NCBI RefSeq assembly: GCF_900163965.1
Contig: NZ_FULE01000046.1
Coordinates: 62,001-126,000, forward strand
Reading direction: 5' to 3'
Origin: Vibrio ruber DSM 16370
GTDB lineage: Bacteria; Pseudomonadota; Gammaproteobacteria; Enterobacterales; Vibrionaceae
Length of the DNA: 64,000 nucleotides
The position numbers were made by a program, and so were the translations under genes. Every line of letters starts with the position of its first letter. Positions within the stretch are counted from its first letter, which is position 1. This document shows positions 9,820 to 22,400 of the stretch, one piece after another. The notes beneath the pieces were generated by a model. It was given only the letters and a program-made list of their open reading frames with translations. It made no database searches and was not told the DNA's origin.

Positions 9820-12800
9820 ATGCATAAGAGAAAAATGACTAATACAGCCTTAGAAGAGCAAAGTTCCCAGCAATTATCTCCAATTAAGCGTGCTTTTCTT
9901 GAAATGGAAAAAATGCGCAAGGAGATCGCTTCACTGAAAAAGCAGACAAGTGAGCCGATTGCCGTTGTAGGTATGAGTTGCCGATTTCCCGGGGGTGTCA
10001 ACAGTCCGGAATCATACTGGCAACTACTGTGTCATGGGATTGATGCTATTGAAGAGATTCCAGCAAGCCGATGGGATATTGAACAATATTACCATGCAGA
10101 TCCCGAAGCATCCGGGAAAATGTATTGTCGCCATGGCGGTTTTTTAGCTGACATCGATCAATTCGATGCGGATTTTTTCGGAATCACACCTCGTGAGGCT
10201 GCAAATATGGACCCTCAGCAGCGTCTAATGTTGGAAGTCGGCTGGGAAGCATTAGAGCGCGCTTGTATTAGTCCTGATCAGTTAGTACAAACTTCAACGG
10301 GTGTGTTCATCGGTGTTAGTGGTTCCGATTATGTCAAGATTCACGGTGGAGAAGCCAATGCTTACATGGGGGTTGGTACATCTCTGAGTTCAACGGCAAG
10401 TCGGATATCTTATTTGTTGAATCTGAACGGTCCTGCTGTTGCAGTCGATACTGCATGTGCATCTTCATTGACTGCGGTGCATTTAGCCTGCCAGAGCCTG
10501 CACGCTGGTGAAAGCCATGTGGCTTTGGCTGGGGGAGTTTGTTTACTGCTCGATCCACATATGAATGTTGTGACTTCTAAAGCCAAAATGCTTTCAAAAG
10601 ATGGTCGCTGTAAAGCATTTGATGCCTCGGCAAATGGTTATGTCAGAAGTGAAGGCTGTGGCATGGTTGTCTTGAAACGATTGTCACAAGCACAGAGTGA
10701 TGGAGATACGATTCTTGCCCTTATCAAAGGCAGTGCGGTGAATCAGAACGGGACCAGCGGCGGGCTGACAGTACCCAGTGCCTACGCACAGGAGCAAGTC
10801 ATCCGGAATGCTTTGAAACAGGCGGGGTGTTCTCCGAAGATGATCGACTATGTTGAGGCCCATGGAACAGGCACATCATTAGGAGACCCAATTGAGATCC
10901 GGGCATTGGAAGCTGTTTTTAATCAGGATCGCACGGCTCCGCTATGGGTGGGTTCTGTAAAAACGAACATCGGTCATACTGAGTCTGCTTCGGGGATTGC
11001 CGGATTAATCAAGACGATACTAGCAATGCAACATCGGCAATTACCACCTCATTTGCATTTGGATCATCCTTCCCCCCACATTCCCTGGGATAAATTGAAT
11101 ATTCGTATTCCTGTCCGGTTGAGTGAATGGGAGGCTGTGCAGAAAAGCCGAATGGCCGGGATCAGCTCTTTCGGTTTCACCGGAACAAATGCTCATGTGA
11201 TTCTTGAAGAAGCACCAGTGCCTGCAACTGAGTCAAATCAGGAGCCAATGTCACCTTATGTTTTGACATGGTCTGCCAAAACGAAAGAAGGGCTTAGGGA
11301 TGTTGCATCACAATTGTCTGCATGTCTGAGTCATACTCAGGAAGATCAACTATCATCTCTGTGTTATAGCGCGAATATTGGAAAGAAACATTTCAAATAC
11401 CGTCAGGGGATTACTGCGACTTCAAAAGTTGAGTTGCAGTCTCAGTTACAGGAAATGGTTCATTCTGATAGTGAGAAGGTAACTACTACCGAAAGCAATA
11501 TTGTGTTCTTATTTACCGGACAGGGTTCTCAATATGTCGGAATGGGGCAGACACTGTACCGGAGAAATAAACAATTCAAACAGTATCTGGATGAAATTGA
11601 AGATTTATTTATAGAACAGGTGGGTGTTTCCTTATTTAGTTTGCTCTGGGGAGAGTTTTCATCCAAATTGAGTCAGACTCAGTATACGCAACCTGCTCTT
11701 TTTGCTTTGGAATATGTACTTGGTCGATTATGGTTTGCATGGGGTCTCGAACCGATAGCCATGATGGGCCACAGTGTTGGTGAATATGCAGCAGCTTGTC
11801 ACGCCGGTGTGTTCAGTTTTGAAGATGGATTAAAACTGATCGCAGCTCGGGGACGTCTGATGCAGCAGTTATCAGCAAAAGGCGAAATGTATGCAGTGAT
11901 GGCTGATGCAAATATTGTGGAGACATTACTTGTGCCATTCGCCGGTCAAGTATCTGTCGCTGCATACAATGGACCGAAGCAAACGGTCATTTCAGGGGAT
12001 CAAACTGCGTTACAATCGATCATTGAACAACTGGATAAGCAACAAATCAGATATTCTCAGTTAGATGTTTCCCATGCTTTCCATTCTCCATTAATGCAGC
12101 CAATGCTGGCAGAATTTGCAGTAGTGGCTGCAAGTATTCATTACGGGATCCCCAAGCGGACTTTGATATCTAATGTTTCTGGCCAAATAGCCCAGAATGA
12201 TATTAGCACTGCGGATTATTGGGTTCGGCATATTCAGGCTCCGGTGAATTTTCTTCAAAGTGTCCGGGTGGCAGAGCAATCCGGAGGCAATATATTTCTG
12301 GAAATCGGTCCGCGTCCGACCTTGGTTTCATTAGGAAAGCAATGTATTGAGGATGAATCAGTCTTATGGCTGGGTAGTCTTCAGCCAGGCCGCCAAGAAC
12401 CTGAACATCTGGCTGAATCTTTAGTCCACATATACCGGTGCGGAAGCCATATTTCCTGGGCTTCGTATTATCAGGGTTCTCGTTGGGAGAAAATGTTGTT
12501 ACCGGTTTATCCGTTTGAACGTCAGCGGCATTGGTATTCTGAATCTGCATCCGGAAAGACAGCATTGCGTAACCCTGTTGCTCATTCAGAGATTTCTTTG
12601 CTAGGTTCTCCGGTTTCGATAGCAACCCTTTATGATGAATGGTGTTATGAGAAAACACTTTCATCTGCATCGTTGGGGTATCTGGCTGACCATAATGTCC
12701 ATGATCAGATTATTTTTCCTGCTGCAGGATATTTGGCAATGATATCGGCGGCGATGAAGCAATTGCCGGGGGGGGCTGAAGACACCATCATCAACTTCAA

Positions 12801-15800
12801 AATAGAACAGCCGCTAGTGCTTCCGAAAACAGGCACTATCTCTGTTCAGACATCCCTGAAAAAGCAAGATGATGTCTATATCGGTCGTCTGTTCAGCACC
12901 GATGATTCCGGAGCTCAGTCGCAATGGTTACAACATGTAGAATGCCAGATAACATCAGTACATGATACGGTTCGGAATGATGGTCTCGCACAGTTGCACC
13001 GTTGGCAGCAATCCTGCCAACAGAGGATTTTCTCTGATCATTTTTATCAGCGTGCGGCCCGTCAGGGGGTGGAATATGGCCCTGCATTTCAGGCAATCGA
13101 TGAACTTTGGGTTGGTGATCAGTCAGCACTTAGCCATATAAAACTTCCGGAACTGCTGGAAAATGATCTGGATTTTCATCCGGTGTTGCTTGATGCCTGT
13201 TTTCAGTCTTTAGGTGGGTTGTTACAGCATCAGGACGCCATCTACTTACCGACAGGCATTGAGCAAGTTTCATTTTACCACTCCAGTGAGCGAGAGTTGT
13301 GGTGTCACGTCTGCATTCAGTCACCTGTTCAGACTGACGGAACATCGCTTTATGCCGATTTAGACCTTGTGAATGCTGAAGGTCAGTGGGTCGCTCAATT
13401 CAAAGGACTGGTGCTTCGGCAGGTTTCCGGTTCGTCGAAACGAAGCATGACCTGGCAGCAAGCAGAACAGTTGCTTTACCAAGTGCAGTGGCAACAGGCA
13501 GACGTGGGTGAAACTCGCTCTGTTGCGGGCCAGTCTTGGATCATTGTCGGTAATGAATCTCAACCTGCCGAACAGGTTGCCAGATTGCTGCGGATGCAGG
13601 GATGTGACTGTGCTGTCTGCGATGCGACCGGAGTGGAGTCAATGCTTACTTCTCTTCAGGTTCCTTTCTGTCATGGTGTGATTGTTCTGAGTGAATTTCC
13701 TGTCACGGTATATTCGTCTGAGGTAGTGGATGATGGGTTGATTGAATCTTTGAGCGAAATGCCGACACAGATATTGTCTCTGGTGGAAGTTCTGTCCCGA
13801 CGATTGCAGGATAAACCGCCACAGCTCATGTTGGTTACACATGGTGCCTGTGCTGTACCGAATGATCATCACACATATTCGGTCAGACAAAGCACATTGA
13901 ATGGTTTGATTCAGGCTATCGATGCTGAGCATCCTGAATTGGCATGTTTGCATCTTGATTTAGACAGGGTTATGCCATCAGAAGACAATGATTTCCTGCC
14001 CATCGTTTCTGAGATAACTGCCAACGATGCTGAAATACAGGTTGCTTATCGTGGGAAACAGCGATTTGTCAGTCGTTTTCAACCCTTTGTGCATGATGTT
14101 AAAACCAAGACTCAGGATTTCAAAATTCAGTTGTCAGAATATGGTGTGTTTGACAATCTGCATCCGGTAACTATTCAGAAAAGAGAACCCCGGCAGGGAG
14201 AAGTTCAGGTTCAGGTTAGGGCCAGTGGCCTCAATTTTAAAGATGTTTTATATACGTTGGGGATGCTTGAAGAACATGCGGTAGAGCTTGGCATTCAGTC
14301 GGCAGAGCAACTACCTCTCGGATATGAGTGTGCTGGGGTTGTAACCGCTGTTGGTGAAGGTGTTGATCAGATTCGGGTAGGGACGTCTGTTATTGTATTT
14401 GCCGCCGGAACTTTTGCCAGCACAGTCACGGTTAATCAGGACTGTGTTGTCCCTATGCCGAAGACACTGGATTTTGTTCAGGCGTCAGTGTTGCCAACTG
14501 TTTTTATGACCGCATGTTATGCACTGAATCATCTGGTTTGTCTGCAGCCGGGAGAACGTATTTTAATTCATGCGGCTGCCGGTGGGGTTGGTCAGGCTGC
14601 GGTACAGATTGCTTTGTCACGAGGTGCGGAGGTCTTTGCAACAGCAAGTCAGCCGAAATGGGCTCACTTAGAAAGTCAGGGTATCTGTCATGTGATGGAT
14701 TCTCGCAGCCATGAGTTCCGTCAGCAGATTCTGACACTAACGGACGGGCAAGGTGTAGATGTTGTTTTGAACTGCCTCAATGGGGATTTTATTCAGAATT
14801 CATTTGATGTGCTGGCATCGAAAGGCCGATTTGTCGATATTGGTAAGATAGGTGTGTGGAGTGAGGCGCAGGCTTATCAGTATCGGCCCGACGCTCAGTA
14901 TTTTTCTTTTGATTTAGGACAGTCAATGGCAGTCACACCGGGGCTGCAGACTCAACTGTTATCGGAAATGGTTGATGGCTACCAGCAGAATTTGTATCAA
15001 CCACTCCCGGTTCAGTCTTTCCCTGTGGAATCGGTTAAACAGGCATTCCGGCTTTTATCTCAGGGTAAAAATATTGGTAAAGTTGCTCTGTGTATGCCAC
15101 CCAGAGAAATGGAGAGCAGACCTGAATCGATTGATCCCCTGGCTACATATATAATCACAGGTGGTTTAGGTGATCTTGGACTTGCCAGTGCAGCTCTGCT
15201 TGTTGACATGGGAGCTAAACATTTAGCTCTTCTTGGGCGTTCTGCACCTAGTGAGATGGTTTGTCAGGTTCTTGAAAGTTGGTGCTCCCGAGGTGTGAAT
15301 GTTTCTTCATGGCAAGTTGATATTGCTGAAGAAACAGAACTTGCCTCTGCATTGAACAGTATTCGGGATACGATGCCATTAATAAAAGGAGTCATTCACA
15401 CTGCAGGTGTATTACATGATGGTGTGATAGAGCAACAGACACGTAATACGATTGAGGAAGTCATAAGGCCTAAAGCAGTTGGTGCATGGTTATTACATCA
15501 ATGGTGCCGACATGCCGATATCACTCTGGATTTTTTTATCAGTTATTCTTCTCTGGCATCGGTTGTGGGAGCAAAAGGTCAATCGAACTATGCAGCCGCT
15601 AACGCATTTCTTGATGGACTGGCACATTATCAAAGACAACTGGGCATTGCCGGATACAGTATCAACTGGCCTCTATGGCAAGATATGGGGATGGGAGCCA
15701 GACTTTCGTCTCAGGAGCAGCAGAGGCTTGTAAGGGCCGGATTAACCCCCTTGTCATCCACTGATGGTTTACAGATGTTGCAATTAATTCTGCAGTCACC

Positions 15801-16395
15801 ATCACTTCCGGCTCGGCTTTGTGTGGCACAGATAGATTGGCCGACATGGCTGTCTTCTGTATCTGAACGGATGAAACACACATTTTATCGCCATTTCTAT
15901 GAACGCTATCAGGAGCGCTGTGAAGCTGAGCATGATCTGCTGGCAGAAATTCGAGATGCTCACTTCAGTGATCAGCCTGTACTGATGTTGGAGTCAGTAC
16001 TTCATGAAATCAAGAAAACTCTTGGCTTTGCCCATCATCAGACAATGGATGCGGACGCTCGTCTGACCGATACCGGTGTTGATTCATTAATGGCTGTCGA
16101 ACTTAAAAATCAATTACAAAAACGTTTTTCCTGTCGCTTAGGTAGTACGTTGATTTTCGACTATCCAACTCCCCGGGCGATCGCACAGCATCTGTCAGAA
16201 ATGTTGTTACCTCATCCGGAGACGGTGGAGGATGAACATGTTTCTGAAACATCACCAGCCCTCGTTACCGAATCTGCATCTGCAGAATTGGAGATAGCAG
16301 ATAAGTTAGGAAATTTTGCAGAAGATCAATTGGATGAATGGCTCAATGATAAGTTGACTTTTGTCGATGGTTTAACGAATAGCGACTCAATCTAG
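9820..16395 (+). CDS. Type I PKS module KS-AT-DH-ER-KR-ACP (fully reducing)
   Basis: Fully reducing module of 2191 residues. The KS has DTACASS (about 211), EAHGTGTSLGDP and NIGHTES. The AT has FTGQGSQY, GHSVGEYAAAC (about 650) and VSHAFHSP; HAFH is the usual malonyl-CoA signature. The DH has DHNVHDQIIFP, where the normal Gly of HxxxGxxxxP is Asp, while HPVLLDACFQ is kept. The ER has the nucleotide loop HAAAGGVG (about 1583), the KR has TGGLGDLG (about 1780) and NYAAANAF, and the ACP has GVDSLM (about 2088). No methyltransferase motif is present between DH and ER. The gene follows its predecessor after 3 bases. An in-frame ATG at 9835, preceded by AAGAG, is an equally plausible start. Confidence 0.95.
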   Translation: MHKRKMTNTALEEQSSQQLSPIKRAFLEMEKMRKEIASLKKQTSEPIAVVGMSCRFPGGVNSPESYWQLLCHGIDAIEEIPASRWDIEQYYHADPEASGKMYCRHGGFLADIDQFDADFFGITPREAANMDPQQRLMLEVGWEALERACISPDQLVQTSTGVFIGVSGSDYVKIHGGEANAYMGVGTSLSSTASRISYLLNLNGPAVAVDTACASSLTAVHLACQSLHAGESHVALAGGVCLLLDPHMNVVTSKAKMLSKDGRCKAFDASANGYVRSEGCGMVVLKRLSQAQSDGDTILALIKGSAVNQNGTSGGLTVPSAYAQEQVIRNALKQAGCSPKMIDYVEAHGTGTSLGDPIEIRALEAVFNQDRTAPLWVGSVKTNIGHTESASGIAGLIKTILAMQHRQLPPHLHLDHPSPHIPWDKLNIRIPVRLSEWEAVQKSRMAGISSFGFTGTNAHVILEEAPVPATESNQEPMSPYVLTWSAKTKEGLRDVASQLSACLSHTQEDQLSSLCYSANIGKKHFKYRQGITATSKVELQSQLQEMVHSDSEKVTTTESNIVFLFTGQGSQYVGMGQTLYRRNKQFKQYLDEIEDLFIEQVGVSLFSLLWGEFSSKLSQTQYTQPALFALEYVLGRLWFAWGLEPIAMMGHSVGEYAAACHAGVFSFEDGLKLIAARGRLMQQLSAKGEMYAVMADANIVETLLVPFAGQVSVAAYNGPKQTVISGDQTALQSIIEQLDKQQIRYSQLDVSHAFHSPLMQPMLAEFAVVAASIHYGIPKRTLISNVSGQIAQNDISTADYWVRHIQAPVNFLQSVRVAEQSGGNIFLEIGPRPTLVSLGKQCIEDESVLWLGSLQPGRQEPEHLAESLVHIYRCGSHISWASYYQGSRWEKMLLPVYPFERQRHWYSESASGKTALRNPVAHSEISLLGSPVSIATLYDEWCYEKTLSSASLGYLADHNVHDQIIFPAAGYLAMISAAMKQLPGGAEDTIINFKIEQPLVLPKTGTISVQTSLKKQDDVYIGRLFSTDDSGAQSQWLQHVECQITSVHDTVRNDGLAQLHRWQQSCQQRIFSDHFYQRAARQGVEYGPAFQAIDELWVGDQSALSHIKLPELLENDLDFHPVLLDACFQSLGGLLQHQDAIYLPTGIEQVSFYHSSERELWCHVCIQSPVQTDGTSLYADLDLVNAEGQWVAQFKGLVLRQVSGSSKRSMTWQQAEQLLYQVQWQQADVGETRSVAGQSWIIVGNESQPAEQVARLLRMQGCDCAVCDATGVESMLTSLQVPFCHGVIVLSEFPVTVYSSEVVDDGLIESLSEMPTQILSLVEVLSRRLQDKPPQLMLVTHGACAVPNDHHTYSVRQSTLNGLIQAIDAEHPELACLHLDLDRVMPSEDNDFLPIVSEITANDAEIQVAYRGKQRFVSRFQPFVHDVKTKTQDFKIQLSEYGVFDNLHPVTIQKREPRQGEVQVQVRASGLNFKDVLYTLGMLEEHAVELGIQSAEQLPLGYECAGVVTAVGEGVDQIRVGTSVIVFAAGTFASTVTVNQDCVVPMPKTLDFVQASVLPTVFMTACYALNHLVCLQPGERILIHAAAGGVGQAAVQIALSRGAEVFATASQPKWAHLESQGICHVMDSRSHEFRQQILTLTDGQGVDVVLNCLNGDFIQNSFDVLASKGRFVDIGKIGVWSEAQAYQYRPDAQYFSFDLGQSMAVTPGLQTQLLSEMVDGYQQNLYQPLPVQSFPVESVKQAFRLLSQGKNIGKVALCMPPREMESRPESIDPLATYIITGGLGDLGLASAALLVDMGAKHLALLGRSAPSEMVCQVLESWCSRGVNVSSWQVDIAEETELASALNSIRDTMPLIKGVIHTAGVLHDGVIEQQTRNTIEEVIRPKAVGAWLLHQWCRHADITLDFFISYSSLASVVGAKGQSNYAAANAFLDGLAHYQRQLGIAGYSINWPLWQDMGMGARLSSQEQQRLVRAGLTPLSSTDGLQMLQLILQSPSLPARLCVAQIDWPTWLSSVSERMKHTFYRHFYERYQERCEAEHDLLAEIRDAHFSDQPVLMLESVLHEIKKTLGFAHHQTMDADARLTDTGVDSLMAVELKNQLQKRFSCRLGSTLIFDYPTPRAIAQHLSEMLLPHPETVEDEHVSETSPALVTESASAELEIADKLGNFAEDQLDEWLNDKLTFVDGLTNSDSI

Positions 16396-16420
16396 AACAA
16401 GAACAAAATGGAATGATGTA

Positions 16421-19400
16421 ATGAGAGATAATAGTCAGAATGATCGTCAGCGGTTACTCAAGGCTCTGACTGCGCTTGAAAAAATGGAAGGTAAATTAAA
16501 ATCGTTGACGACAGCGCAAAATGAACCGATCGCAATTGTTGCTGTGGATTGCTGTTTTCCCGGTTCGGTCAATGATCCCGATGCTTACTGGCAAATGTTG
16601 CTTAGCGGAGAAGATGCTATTGACGATATTCCCGAAGGGCGTTGGTCGGCAGAAATATTAGAATCATTGTCTCAGGATGTTTCCATGATTCGTCAGGGGG
16701 GATTTATCGAACAGATAGAGCAATTTGATGCCGCATTTTTTGGGATTAGCCCCCGTGAAGCGATCGATATGGATCCGCGTCAGCGATTACTACTTGAGAC
16801 GACCTGGTCAGCTTTGGAACGGGGGAATCTGTCACCGGAACGGCTCATGGGGTCAAATACGGGTGTCTTTATCGGTTACAGCGGTGCTGAATATATTAAT
16901 GAACAAAATCGTATTGCCCCTGAACGAGTGAACGGTTATATGGGAACAGGCTCGGCACCAAGTGTTGCCGCGGGGCGGATTTCTTATATTTTAGGTTTAA
17001 AAGGACCGAGTAGTGTTGTTGATACAGCCTGTTCTTCCTCACTGGTTGCAGTTCACATGGCATGTGAAAGTTTACGCCGAGATGAGTGCAAACAGGCGAT
17101 TGTCGGAGCGGCTAATCTGATTGTATCGCCACAGACCAGTATTATGTTTGCACGTTCGGGGATGCTCTCTGAAGATAGTCGGTGTAAACCATTTGATGAC
17201 AGCGCTAATGGTTATGTCCGAGGCGAAGGTTGCGCAGTCATTATATTAAAAAGGCTGTCAAAAGCTATTGCTGATGGGAATGAGATTCTTGCTGTAATTA
17301 AAGGATCGGCAGTGAATCATGACGGTACAAGTTCTGGTCTGACTGTGCCGAATGTCCATGCTCAGGAGGAAGTCATTCGTCAGGCTTTGAAAAATGCCGG
17401 TATGACTCCGGATGATATTGATTATATTGAAGCGCATGGGACCGGAACACCACTAGGTGATCCCATTGAGGTTGGAGCGCTGACCTCGGTTTTTCATCAG
17501 CCTGAAGTCCGAAATCGTCCGTTATGGATAGGTTCGGTCAAGAGTAATATCGGTCATTTGGAAGTCTGTGCTGGGATGGCGAGTCTGATCAAAGTTGTTC
17601 TGGCGCTGAAAAATCGCCGGATACCAGCTCACTTGCATTTCCATCGCCCCAATACGCATATTGATTGGGAAGATACATCGGTTCAGGTGGTACGAGAAGA
17701 AATGGCCTGGCCTGAATCCGGTACAAACCTGCCATGTGCGGGTGTCAGTGCTTTCGGTTTTAGTGGTACTAATGTTCATATGGTGATTTCAAGTGCTCCG
17801 GATTATGAATCTCCCCTGAGTGTGAAGGAAAAGCCGCCAAGAGAACAGATTCTGACGCTGTCCGCAAAAAGTGGTCAGGCACTGAGTGATTTAGTTCAGC
17901 GTTATATTGACTTTTTAAAACCCTCAAATTCTGGCCGGGAATATCCACTAGAGCATATTTGCTATTCTGCGAATGTCGGACGGACACATTTCCGACACCG
18001 ACTGGCACTACATGGTCATACTCATGACAGTCTGTATCGTCAGTTACAGGATTTTCAGAAAGCGTCTCTGGCGCAGAAAACTGCTCCATTTTCCGGGAAC
18101 AAGGATATTGTATTGCTATTCACCGGACAGGGCTCTCAATATATTGGAATGGGGAAAGAACTGTATGACACCATTCCATATTTTCGTCAAGTCGTTGACC
18201 AGTGTGATGCAATTCTACAGCCAATTCTGGGATGTTCAATTTTGCCGATGCTATGGGATGAATCTCAGTCAGCACGTATCCATCAGACGCAATACACACA
18301 GCCAGCATTATTTGTACTTGAATATGCATTGACTAAATTGTGGCAGTCGTGGGGAATCCAGCCATCGGCAGTTGTCGGGCATAGTGTTGGTGAATATGCT
18401 GCGGCTTGTATTGCCGGTGTATTTAGTTTGAATGATGCATTATTGCTTATTGCAATGCGTGGAAAACTGATGTCCGAACTCCCGGGTGAAGGTGCTATGG
18501 TTGCAGTGATGGCTCCGGCGTCTGATCTGGTGGACATTATCCATCCTTTTGCCGAATCATTGTCGATTGCTGCCTGTAATACTCCGACTCAGACAGTGCT
18601 GTCCGGCAGCGAAGATGCGATGCAGCAAGTGCTTGATATATTAAAGCAACAAGATATCTCGGCTTATTCATTGGAAGTATCGCATGCTTTTCACTCCCCT
18701 CTAATGCAACCAATGCTGGATGAATTCCGGATCGTTGCCGAACGTGTGACTTACCACCGACCAACGATCAAGATTATTTCTAATGTCACGGGACATTTGG
18801 CAGATGAGCGATTGATGTCACCCGAATACTGGGTTGAGCATGTGACTGCCCCGGTTCGTTTTATGGAGAGCATCACCAATCTTCAGACTCAGTTACGTGG
18901 TGAGATTCGTTATCTGGAAGTCGGACCTAAGCCAGTATTACTAAAGATGGTGCAGCAGTGTTTTAAACAGCAACAGCTCTATGTGTTGGCGAGCATTCAG
19001 CCAGAGATACCTGATACCGAGTCAATGATGGCAACTTTGGGGCAACTCTATACCGATGGTGCAAGCGTGCTGTGGCAAAATTTTTATCAGAATTTTGCAT
19101 TGCAGTTTTGCTCGTTACCGACTTATGCATTTCAACGTCAACGTTTTTGGTTTGATAGTTTTACTCAGTCAGAGCGCCCCCACAAAGAATACACATATTC
19201 TTCTGTCGCGACTCATTCCGGAGCTCATCCGCTATCGGGCAAACTGCTTCAGTCTCCTGTGCCTATTTTTGCTCTGGAGTTGTCTCGCATGAAAGATGCA
19301 TTCTGGGATGACCACCGTGTTTATGATCAGGTTGTCATTCCAGGGGCTGCATTTCTAGAGACAGGATTTGCTGTTGCGAAAGCGCAATTTCCGGACAAAG

Positions 19401-22400
19401 TGTTCGTTCTGGAAGATATGAACATCCGAGCAATGCTAAGCTTTTCTGCACAGGATGCAGACCCTCTGCATTTGCAAACTGTGCTTCAGCCAGAGCAGAA
19501 AAGGACGCGATTTAGTATATACAGTCGTCAACAGGACGCATCGGAATGCGCTTGGACAGAACATGCGAGCGGTTTCTTCCAAGTAACTGAACCATCGGTA
19601 GAGTCATCCGAATTCCCTGAATGGATTGAGAATGCATCCGTGGTTGATGGAAAGACGTTGTACCATGTTCAGGACTCTGGCGTATTTTATGGCCCGGCAT
19701 TTCAAAGTGTGTCATCACTTTATTTTAGTCGTACAGGGAGTGCAGCTGCCTGGCTGGAGGTTGCTGATGCGATAGATACAAGTGCATGGATATTTCACCC
19801 AACACTTCTAGATGGATGCTTTCAGACTGTCGGTGCGCTGATGAAACAGCAGAACATGCTTGATGGCCTATACATTCCGGTCAAAATTGGGCGGTTTTAT
19901 ATGCATCAGCCGGTGGGAGACAGTGTCTGGTGTGTCGTTGAGCAGGTAACCGACAACAGAGAGATTAAAGTTGCTGATTTAGTCTTTTATGACGCGGAAA
20001 AACGGCAGGTAGGTTATCTTGAAAGTCTCCAGTTACACTGGGTTGAGACACTGCATTTGCAAGAACAGTCGGAAATATCTGCCTCCGGTGATTTTTCGGA
20101 TGACTGGCTGTATTCGATTTTTTGGCAGCAGAAACACCTGTATACACAGCAAGGCCAAATTGGATTATCTGTAGCGTTAAAGGATGTCGATTTTCAACGA
20201 TGCATATTGAGTGAGTCGAGTCATGATTTGGGACTCATCAGTCAAGTTTTTGACCAGCTAAGTCTTGTCTATGTCAAACAGGCATTTGAAGTACTCGGGT
20301 GGTCATGGAAAGTTGGCGATGTCTTTTCTACGGGGCAACTTGCTACTGATTTTGCTGTTCATCCGAATCATATCCGTCTGTTGAATCGGATGCTTGAAAT
20401 TCTATCTGAAGCAGAACTACTTGAATTAGATGGGGAAAAGTGGCGGGTTTGCCAGACTTTCGAGCCGTTGGATCTCGAAAGTGACATTGCAGATACGACA
20501 GATATGCTATTGGCACACTTTCCGGAAACAGTCAGTGCACTACGTTTGTTAAAACGTTGCGGAGAGAAACTGGCTGATGTCATTACGGATCGAACCGATC
20601 CTATCCAATTGTTGTTCCCGGGGGGGGATCTGTCAGATACGACCGCGGTTTATGAAAATATGCCGGAAGCACAGTTGATGAACCGGCAGATGCAATTATG
20701 TTTGCAGTCGTTGATTAAAAGTCGGCCGGCATACCGGGGGCTTCGTATTCTGGAAATCGGTGGTGGAACAGGTGGAACGACTTCTTCACTATTGGGAATG
20801 TTGGCTGATGTTGCCTGTGAATATACATTTACTGATATATCTCCATCATTTACTGCAAAGGCGAAAGTTCGTTTTAGTGATTATGATTTTGTGAAATATC
20901 AGGTTCTGGATATCGAATCTTTTCCACAAAGTCAGGGTTTTCAGCTTGGTGATTACGACATCATTATTGCAGCTAACGTTCTGCATGCAACACAGAACAT
21001 GACCCGAACGATGACCCATGTGAAATCACTTCTGGCTCCCGGTGGTGTTTGCCTGATTCTGGAAGGTACGATTCGGCAGCGGTGGTTAGATCTGACATTT
21101 GGTATGACAACCGGGTGGTGGAGTTTTCAGGATGATGCACTTCGTCCTGATTATCCGTTAATGTCTTCCTCTCAGTGGCAATTGCTGTCAGAAGCGGTAT
21201 CTCTGGAATCGTTTACTCTTGTTCAGCCAAAAGCTAAAACGTCACAGGCAGTTATCTTGGCTCAATCCCCAGCTGTCAGTGAATATAGTGATCACTACCT
21301 GTTTTTAGCCGAAGACTATTGCGCCCCGAGTTGTCATGAAGTGATGAATCATTACGGACTGAATTGTACGGTAGTTGTCCGAGGCGATGCATATTGCAAA
21401 ATCGATGCGTACAACTACATGATTCGGGAAGATGAAGCAACAGATTACATCCGTCTGTTGCAGGACATCAACCATGAACAGGGCACGCAGACACAGATTC
21501 TATATGCATGGGAATCTGGTATTTCTCAGGATCTTGCTGAAAACCATCCTCTTGCTGCCGTCAGTCAGCAAAACTGTCGGAGTCTGTTGTACCTGACTCA
21601 GGCAATAACATCAGTCCAACTGCCTGCTTCTCTGACGTTTGCGACTCAAGGAGCACAGCCTGTTGCTGGTTTCGATTGTCCGAATGTTGCACAGTCAAGC
21701 TTATGGGGTATGGCGAAAGTTATTGCCATGGAACATCCTGAACTTCATTGTCGCCGGATTGATTTAGATCCTCAGGGTGATCATCATTCTAATCTTCTGT
21801 ACCTGATTGATGAGTTGCTCAATGATTGTGGTGATGAGCAGGTTGCATTGAGAGACGGAAATCGTTATGTCGCTCGGATGGCGCATTACTATCATGAGAA
21901 GAAATTAGTTGCTGACGGGGACAACTGCCAGTTAAGGATTTCTGAGCCCGGTAATTTGTCTACAATGCAGTACGCTGTCTCTCACCGAAGAAAACCAACT
22001 GCCGGAGAAGTTGAAATTGAGGTGAAGGCTTCCGGACTGAACTTTATGGATGTTTTAGATGCATTGGGTCTGTATCCGGATCCCCGGCCCGGAGGATTAG
22101 GAGGAGAGTGCGCCGGTGTCGTCGTTTCAGTCGGAGAAAATGTTGAAGGCATTCAGGTTGGCGATAAGGTGATGGCTATGGCTCCGGGAGCTTTCGGGCG
22201 TTTTGTTTATACAAATGCCCATCTAGTGATGCCGATCCCCACTGCGATGACCTTTGAAGCTGCGGCAACAGTTCCGGTTGCTTTTTTAACGGCCATTTAC
22301 GCGTTACGCCATGTCGCACAAATTCAACCGGGTCAACGGGTTTTGATCCATGCTGCTGCCGGTGGGGTAGGAATGGCTGCAATTCAGGTTGTTCAGGCCT